Assembly: GCF_001280005.1 (NCBI RefSeq)
Contig: NZ_LGDW01000002.1
Coordinates: forward strand, 39,266 to 103,265
From: Streptomyces sp. NRRL WC-3618
GTDB lineage: Bacteria; Actinomycetota; Actinomycetes; Streptomycetales; Streptomycetaceae
DNA length: 64,000 nucleotides
Direction of reading: 5' to 3'
The position numbers and the translations under genes were made by a program. Shown here one piece after another: positions 59,110 to 64,000 of this stretch. Under the pieces are notes generated by a model that ran no database searches, was not told the origin of the DNA, and was given only the letters and a program-made list of their open reading frames with translations. Positions within the stretch are counted from its first letter, which is position 1. Each line of letters starts with the position of its first letter.

Positions 59110-60315
59110 TCAGCCCTGGAATTTGTACTCTTCGAGCAACCTTCGCCCGATGATCATTTTCTGGATCTCGGCGGTACCTTCGCCGATCAGCAGCATCGGG
59201 GCCTCGCGGTAGAGGCGCTCGATCTCGTACTCCTTGGAGAAGCCGTAGCCGCCGTGGATCCGGAAGGCGTCTTCCACGACCTCTTTGCAGTACTCGGAGG
59301 CGAGGTACTTCGCCATCCCTGCTTCGAGGTCGTTTCGCTCGCCGGAGTCCTTTTTGCGTGCCGCGTTCACCATCATTGCATGGGCGGCTTCGACCTTGGT
59401 AGCCATCTCGGCCAGCTTGAACTGGATCGCCTGGTGCTGGGCGATCGCCTTACCGAAAGTATGCCGTTGCTGGGCGTACTGGACACCCAGTTCGAACGCA
59501 CGGTGAGCGACACCACAGCCACGTGCCGCCACATTGACCCGTCCTACCTCGACACCGTCCATCATTTGGTAAAAACCTCGGCCGGTGGAGCCCCCGAGAA
59601 CCCGATTGGCCGGAATTCGCAGTCCGTCCATGATGAGTTCGGTGGTATCGACGCCCTTGTAGCCCATCTTGTCGATCTTGCCCGGGATGGTGAGCCCCGG
59701 CCGGACCTCACCGAAGCCCGCCTCCTTCTCGATCAGGAAGGTGGTCATCGACTTGTGGGGCGCGGTTCCCTCCGGGTGTCCTTCGTCACTTCGGACCAGT
59801 ACGGCGACCAGATTGGACGTTCCGCCGTTCGTGAGCCACATCTTCTGGCCGTTCAGGACGTACTCGTCGCCGTCCCGCACCGCCTTCGAGGTGATGGCCG
59901 ACACGTCCGAGCCGAGCCCCGGCTCCGACATCGAGAACGCGCCGCGGACGTCGCCCGCCGCCATCCTCGGCAGGAAGTGGTCCTTCTGCTCCTGCGTGCC
60001 GTGCTGCTTGAGCATGTACGCCACGATGAAGTGCGTGTTGATGATCCCGGAGACCGACATCCAGCCACGCGCGATCTCCTCGACGCACAGCGCGTACGTC
60101 AGGAGCGACTCGCCCAGACCGCCGTACTCCTCGGGGATCATCAGGCCGAACAGGCCCAACTCCTTGAGACCGTCGACGATTTGCTGCGGATACTCGTCTC
60201 GGTGCTCCAGCTCGGTCGCGACCGGGATGATCTCCTTGTCCACGAAGTCCCGGACCGTGGACAGGATCTCCTGCTGGATGTCGGTCAGACCGGCGGTCTG
60301 GGCGAGTCGCGCCAT
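59110..60315 (-). CDS. mcd: Acyl-CoA dehydrogenase, probably methylsuccinyl-CoA dehydrogenase
   Basis: 401 residues with the ACAD fold: AFSMSEPGLGSDVSAI (FAD), KMWLTNGGTSNLVAV, DKMGYKGVDTTELIMDGLRI, and the C-terminal EDAFRIHGGYGFSKEYEIER. No extra N-terminal domain. Position after ccr, ecm, mcl and mch identifies it as the dehydrogenase forming mesaconyl-CoA from methylsuccinyl-CoA in the ethylmalonyl-CoA pathway. The start is two bases after the mch stop, so coupled translation is likely. It is the last gene before the terminator. Confidence 0.87.
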   Translation of the reverse strand: MARLAQTAGLTDIQQEILSTVRDFVDKEIIPVATELEHRDEYPQQIVDGLKELGLFGLMIPEEYGGLGESLLTYALCVEEIARGWMSVSGIINTHFIVAYMLKQHGTQEQKDHFLPRMAAGDVRGAFSMSEPGLGSDVSAITSKAVRDGDEYVLNGQKMWLTNGGTSNLVAVLVRSDEGHPEGTAPHKSMTTFLIEKEAGFGEVRPGLTIPGKIDKMGYKGVDTTELIMDGLRIPANRVLGGSTGRGFYQMMDGVEVGRVNVAARGCGVAHRAFELGVQYAQQRHTFGKAIAQHQAIQFKLAEMATKVEAAHAMMVNAARKKDSGERNDLEAGMAKYLASEYCKEVVEDAFRIHGGYGFSKEYEIERLYREAPMLLIGEGTAEIQKMIIGRRLLEEYKFQG

Positions 60316-60317
60316 GG

Positions 60318-60830
60318 CTACTTCTCCTGCTCCTCGAGCTGGGGCCGGCCGGGCTGTTCGCCGCCGCGCTCCTTGATGTACGTCTCGGTCGGCACCATCA
60401 CCTTGCGGCGGAACACGCAGACCAGCGTGCCGTCCTGCTTGTAGCCCTTCGTCTCGACGTGGACGATCCCGCGGTCGTTCTTCGACCGGGAGGGCATCTT
60501 GTCGAGGACCGTCGTCTCGCCGTAGATCGTGTCGCCGTGGAAGGTCGGCGCCACGTGCTTCAGCGACTCGACCTCCAGGTTCGCGATCGCCTTGCCCGAC
60601 ACGTCCGGCACGGACATGCCCAGCAACAGGGAGTAGATGTAGTTGCCCACGACGACGTTCTTCCCGAAGTCGGTCGTGTTCTCCGCGTAGTTGGCGTCCA
60701 TGTGGAGCGGATGGTGGTTCATCGTCAGGAGGCAGAAAAGGTGGTCGTCGTACTCCGTGACCGTCTTGCCGGGCCAGTGCTTGTAGACCGCCCCGACCTC
60801 GAACTCCTCGTAGGTGCGCCCGAACTGCAT
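60318..60830 (-). CDS. mch: MaoC-family hydratase, probably mesaconyl-CoA hydratase
   Basis: 170 residues, one hotdog domain: MQFGRTYEEFEVGAVYKHWP, LFCLLTMNHHPLHMDANYAE (catalytic Asp and His region), TDFGKNVVVGNYIYSLLLGM, VAPTFHGDTIYGETTVLDKM. In the ethylmalonyl-CoA pathway this enzyme hydrates mesaconyl-CoA to beta-methylmalyl-CoA. It lies between mcl (4 bases) and mcd. Length is that of a single-domain family member, shorter than the double-hotdog Rhodobacter enzyme. Confidence 0.85.
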   Translation of the reverse strand: MQFGRTYEEFEVGAVYKHWPGKTVTEYDDHLFCLLTMNHHPLHMDANYAENTTDFGKNVVVGNYIYSLLLGMSVPDVSGKAIANLEVESLKHVAPTFHGDTIYGETTVLDKMPSRSKNDRGIVHVETKGYKQDGTLVCVFRRKVMVPTETYIKERGGEQPGRPQLEEQEK

Positions 60831-60834
60831 GGCC

Positions 60835-61794
60835 TTACGCCTCCGGAATCTCGAACTTGCTCGTGCGCTGCATGCCGGCCGCGCGGCCCTTGCCCGAGAT
60901 GACCAGCGCCATCTTGCGGCTGGCCTCGTCGATCATCTCGTCGCCGATCATCGCCGAGCCCTTCTTGCCGCCCGCCTCGGACGTGTAGTACTCGTACGCG
61001 TCCAGGATCAGCTCGGCGTGGTCGAAGTCCTCCTGCGAGGGCGAGAAGATCTCATTGGACGCCTCGACCTGGCCGGGGTGCAGCACCCACTTGCCGTCGA
61101 AGCCGAGGGCGGCGGCGCGCCGCGCGACCTCGCGGTAGCCGTCGACATTGCGGATCTGCAGGTAGGGGCCGTCGATCGCCTGGAGGTTGTTGGCGCGGGC
61201 CGCCATCAGGATCTTCATCAGGATGTAGTGGTAGGCGTCCGCCGGGTAGCCGGGCGGCTGCTCGCCCACGACCAGCGACTTCATGTTGATCGACGCCATG
61301 AAGTCGGCCGGGCCGAAGATGATCGTCTCGACGCGCTGGGACGCCGTGGCGATCTCGTTGACGTTGTTGAGGCCCTGGGCGTTCTCGATCTGCGCCTCGA
61401 TGCCGATCCTGCCGACCTCGAAGCCCATCGTCTTCTCGATCTGGGTGAGGAGCAGGTCCAGCGCGACGACCTGCTGGGCGGTCTGCACCTTCGGCAGCAT
61501 GATGCAGTCGAGGTTCTGGCCGGCCCCCTCGACGACCGTGACGACATCGCGGTACGTCCACTCCGTCGTCCAGTCATTGACGCGTACGACCCTTGTCTTG
61601 CCCGTCCAGTCGCCCTCATTGAGGAACTTGACGATGGTGTGCCGCGCCTCGGGCTTGGCGAGCGGGGCGCACGCGTCCTCGAGGTCCAGGAAGACCTGGT
61701 CCGCCGGGAGGCCCTGCGCCTTCTCCAGGAAGCGGGGGTTGCTTCCCGGTACCGCGAGACACGAGCGGCGGGGACGCAGACGGTTGACGGTCAT
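60835..61794 (-). CDS. mcl: HpcH/HpaI-type CoA lyase, probably malyl-/beta-methylmalyl-CoA lyase
   Basis: 319 residues. CitE-like TIM barrel: MTVNRLRPRRSCLAVPGSNP, QVFLDLEDACAPLAKPEAR (metal glutamate), RVVRVNDWTTEW, IMLPKVQTAQQVVALD, GIEAQIENAQGLNNVNEIAT, GPADFMASINM, KWVLHPGQVEASNEIFSPSQ. In the pathway it splits beta-methylmalyl-CoA to glyoxylate and propionyl-CoA. The start overlaps the ecm stop (ATGA) and the stop is four bases from mch. Confidence 0.87.
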   Translation of the reverse strand: MTVNRLRPRRSCLAVPGSNPRFLEKAQGLPADQVFLDLEDACAPLAKPEARHTIVKFLNEGDWTGKTRVVRVNDWTTEWTYRDVVTVVEGAGQNLDCIMLPKVQTAQQVVALDLLLTQIEKTMGFEVGRIGIEAQIENAQGLNNVNEIATASQRVETIIFGPADFMASINMKSLVVGEQPPGYPADAYHYILMKILMAARANNLQAIDGPYLQIRNVDGYREVARRAAALGFDGKWVLHPGQVEASNEIFSPSQEDFDHAELILDAYEYYTSEAGGKKGSAMIGDEMIDEASRKMALVISGKGRAAGMQRTSKFEIPEA

Positions 61795-63818
61795 ACGGGG
61801 ACCTCCAGGGGGTCGAGCTTGTTCGCTTTCCGGATCTCGTCGACGATGCGACCGATGATGCCGGTGATGTCGAAGTCCTTCGGGGTGAAGACCGCTGCCA
61901 CACCCGCGGCCTTCAGCTGTTCGGCGTCACCATTGGGGATGATCCCACCGGCGATCACTGGGATGTCTGTGGCACCGGCCACACGCAGCCGTTCGAGTAC
62001 GTCCGGGACCAGTTGGGCGTGCGAGCCGGACAGGATCGACAGGCCGACCGCGTGCACGTCCTCGGCGATCGCCGCGTCCACGATCTGCTCCGGGGTCAGC
62101 CGGATGCCCTGGTACACCACCTCGAACCCGGCGTCACGGGCCCGCACGGCGATCTGCTCGGCGCCGTTGGAGTGCCCGTCCAGGCCCGGCTTGCCCACCA
62201 GGAAACGGAGCTTGCCGACACCCATGTCCTTGGCGGTGAGCTCCACCTTGCGGCGCACCAGCGCCAGCGCGGTGCCCTCCTCGGCGGTCACCGCGACGGG
62301 CGCGGACGAGACACCGGTCGGCGCCCGGAACTCCCCGAATACCTCGCGCAGGGCCCCGGCCCACTCGCCGGTCGTGACCCCGGCGCGGGCGCACTCCAGG
62401 GTGGCCTCCATGAGGTTGCCGGTGCCCTTCGCGGCCTCCTTCAGCCGCTCCAGCGCCTTGCAGGGGCGCGGGTGGTTGAACGGCGGCTGGTACCGCGTGT
62501 CGCGCCAGCCCTGGAGCGCCGTGGTCACCCGGGCCTCGACGGCCGGATCGACCGTGTGGATCGCCGCGTCGAGGTCGGCCGTGAGCGGGTTCGGCTCGGT
62601 CGACTCGAAGATGTTCACGCCGACGATCTTCTCCTGACCCGACTCGATACGGGCCCGCCGCTCCGCGTGCGAGGCGACCAGGTTCGACTTCAGGTAGCCC
62701 GACTCGACGGCGGCCATCGCGCCGCCCATCTCCTGGATGCGGCCGATCTCGGCGAGCGACTCCTCGACCAGCTCGGCCACCTTCGCCTCGACGACGTGCG
62801 ACCCGGCGAAGATGTCCTCGTACTCCAGCAGGTCGCTCTCGTAGGCGAGCACCTGCTGCATCCGCAGCGACCACTGCTGGTCCCAGGGCCGGGGGAGGCC
62901 CAGCGCCTCGTTCCACGCCGGGAGCTGCACGGCGCGCGCGCGTGCGTCCTTCGACAGCGTCACGGCCAGCATCTCCAGCACGATCCGCTGGATGTTGTTC
63001 TCCGGCTGCGCCTCGGTCAGCCCGAGGGAGTTGACCTGTACGCCGTAGCGGAAGCGCCGCTGCTTGGGGTTCTCGATGCCGTACCGCTCGCGCGTGATCT
63101 GGTCCCAGATCCGCCCGAACGCTCGCATCTTGCACATCTCCTCGACGAACCGGACACCCGCGTTCACGAAGAAGGAGATACGGGCGACGACGTCACCGAA
63201 CTTCTCGGCGGGCACCTGCCCCGAGTCCCGTACGGCGTCGAGCACCGCGATGGCCGTCGACATGGCGTACGCGATCTCCTGGACCGGGGTCGCCCCCGCC
63301 TCCTGGAGGTGGTAGCTGCAGATGTTGATCGGGTTCCACTTGGGGATGTGGTTGACCGTGTAGCAGATCATGTCGGTCGTCAGCCGGAGCGAGGGGCCCG
63401 GCGGGAACACATGTGTGCCCCGGGACAGGTACTCCTTGACGATGTCGTTCTGGGTCGTCCCCTGGAGCGTGGTGATGTCGACACCCTGCTCCTCGGCGAC
63501 GACCTGGTAGAGCGCCAGCAGCCACATGGCGGTGGCGTTGATCGTCATCGAGGTGTTCATCTGGTCCAGGGGGATGTCCTGGAACAGCCGGCGCATGTCA
63601 CCGAGGTGCGAGACGGGCACGCCGACCCGGCCGACCTCGCCGCGGGCGAGGATGTGGTCGGGGTCGTACCCGGTCTGGGTCGGCAGGTCGAAGGCCACCG
63701 ACAGACCTGTCTGGCCTTTGGCGAGGTTACGCCGGTACAGCTCGTTGGACGCCTCGGCCGTGGAGTGACCGGCGTACGTGCGCATGAGCCACGGCCGGTC
63801 TTTCTGACGCTCACTCAT
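61791..63818 (-). CDS. ecm: Ethylmalonyl-CoA mutase (MeaA-type, B12-dependent)
   Basis: 675 residues from the ATG at 63818 (GGAGGTC upstream). The N-terminal mutase barrel (about 1-520) has PWLMRTYAGHSTAEASNELY, GQTGLSVAFDLPTQTGYDPD and MNTSMTINATAMWLLALYQV. The C-terminal cobalamin domain (about 535-670) has GKPGLDGHSNGAEQIA with the DxHxxG histidine, SILSGSHAQLVPDVLERL, and IAGGIIPNGDAEQLKAAG. Single-subunit, shorter than methylmalonyl-CoA mutase large subunits, as in MeaA. It rearranges ethylmalonyl-CoA to methylsuccinyl-CoA. Follows ccr by 16 bases. Confidence 0.92.
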   Translation of the reverse strand: MSERQKDRPWLMRTYAGHSTAEASNELYRRNLAKGQTGLSVAFDLPTQTGYDPDHILARGEVGRVGVPVSHLGDMRRLFQDIPLDQMNTSMTINATAMWLLALYQVVAEEQGVDITTLQGTTQNDIVKEYLSRGTHVFPPGPSLRLTTDMICYTVNHIPKWNPINICSYHLQEAGATPVQEIAYAMSTAIAVLDAVRDSGQVPAEKFGDVVARISFFVNAGVRFVEEMCKMRAFGRIWDQITRERYGIENPKQRRFRYGVQVNSLGLTEAQPENNIQRIVLEMLAVTLSKDARARAVQLPAWNEALGLPRPWDQQWSLRMQQVLAYESDLLEYEDIFAGSHVVEAKVAELVEESLAEIGRIQEMGGAMAAVESGYLKSNLVASHAERRARIESGQEKIVGVNIFESTEPNPLTADLDAAIHTVDPAVEARVTTALQGWRDTRYQPPFNHPRPCKALERLKEAAKGTGNLMEATLECARAGVTTGEWAGALREVFGEFRAPTGVSSAPVAVTAEEGTALALVRRKVELTAKDMGVGKLRFLVGKPGLDGHSNGAEQIAVRARDAGFEVVYQGIRLTPEQIVDAAIAEDVHAVGLSILSGSHAQLVPDVLERLRVAGATDIPVIAGGIIPNGDAEQLKAAGVAAVFTPKDFDITGIIGRIVDEIRKANKLDPLEVPV

Positions 63819-63834
63819 CGATGACCTCCGGCTC

Positions 63835-64000
63835 TCAGACGTTCCGGAAGCGGTTGATGGCGTCGATGTGCTGGGCGCGCTTCTCCTCGTCGCGCACACC
63901 GAGGCCCTCCTCGGGGGCCAGGCACAGGACGCCGACCTTGCCCTGGTGGAGGTTGCGGTGGACGTCGTAGGCGGCCTGCCCGGTCTCCTCCAGGGGGTAC
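63835..64000 (-). CDS. ccr: Crotonyl-CoA carboxylase/reductase, C-terminal end only
   Basis: Only the last 54 or so codons are inside the window: YPLEETGQAAYDVHRNLHQG, KVGVLCLAPEEGLGVRDEEK, and RAQHIDAINRFRNV before the stop at 63835-63837. This tail is highly characteristic of Ccr, the medium-chain dehydrogenase that reductively carboxylates crotonyl-CoA to ethylmalonyl-CoA, also the source of that extender unit for polyketides. It is the first gene seen of the operon; upstream sequence is cut. Confidence 0.85.
   Translation of the reverse strand, partial: YPLEETGQAAYDVHRNLHQGKVGVLCLAPEEGLGVRDEEKRAQHIDAINRFRNV

Noticed and set aside
60814..63824. Two 600-codon plus-strand frames opposite the ethylmalonyl-CoA genes
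   Set aside because: They are antisense to well-identified enzymes and contain no recognisable protein features.

Overview
The window is actinobacterial chromosome, almost certainly Streptomyces. GC content is very high and third codon positions are GC-saturated. GTG and TTG starts and ATGA/GTGA overlaps are common. Diagnostic gene sets are present: the ethylmalonyl-CoA pathway operon, a PcaL fusion, PucR-linked pyrimidine catabolism, a PHO box and F420-type luciferase-like enzymes. No tRNA, rRNA or CRISPR array was seen.

Bases 1 to about 16,700 are a decayed accessory region. Intact genes include a PP2C/RsbU-type phosphatase end, a luciferase-like oxidoreductase, a HAD hydrolase, an isochorismatase-type hydrolase, an alpha/beta hydrolase, a glycosyltransferase plus pyruvyltransferase pair, an SDR, a DUF2071 protein and a MmcQ/YjbR protein. 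They lie among wrecks: a ZIP transporter, an IS256 transposase, half a glycosyltransferase, a CYP152-like P450, a DUF6766 stub, a PLP-decarboxylase tail fused behind a GAF gene, a carboxylesterase tail and an internally deleted IS110 element. A 7-bp tandem repeat (9 copies) lies at 13710-13772.

Bases 16,767 to about 29,340 hold mostly intact housekeeping or conserved genes: pcaL (next to the IS110 remnant), an MBL hydrolase, exonuclease III, a secreted SGNH hydrolase, an orphan amino-acid ABC ATPase, a secreted gamma-glutamyltransferase, a methionine aminopeptidase divergent from a small XRE regulator, and a large protein with a disordered middle. Bases 29,510-38,574 form a reductive pyrimidine catabolism locus: two ureidopropionase-type amidohydrolases, a class III aminotransferase, a PucR regulator, dihydropyrimidinase, a luciferase-like oxidoreductase and an NCS1 nucleobase transporter. 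No classical dihydropyrimidine dehydrogenase is present, so the luciferase-like enzyme is a candidate for the missing step.

Bases 38,600-57,200 contain a second, cytosolic GGT-family enzyme behind a 15-bp inverted repeat, an IMPase-like phosphatase, an FAD oxidoreductase coupled to a macro-domain protein, a SulP transporter / 47-residue ORF / ArsR operon with double stop-start overlaps, an Ada-AlkA fusion plus Ogt, a secreted phosphatase behind a PHO box, an MFS exporter with a TolB-like protein, a sirtuin, a NUDIX hydrolase, an ADP-ribosylglycohydrolase and glycerate kinase. Four genes of ADP-ribose chemistry fall within 12 kb.

Bases 57,446-64,000, all on the minus strand, carry pssA-psd (phosphatidylethanolamine synthesis) and the ethylmalonyl-CoA operon in transcription order: ccr (cut by the window edge), ecm/meaA, mcl, mch, mcd, closed by a hairpin terminator.
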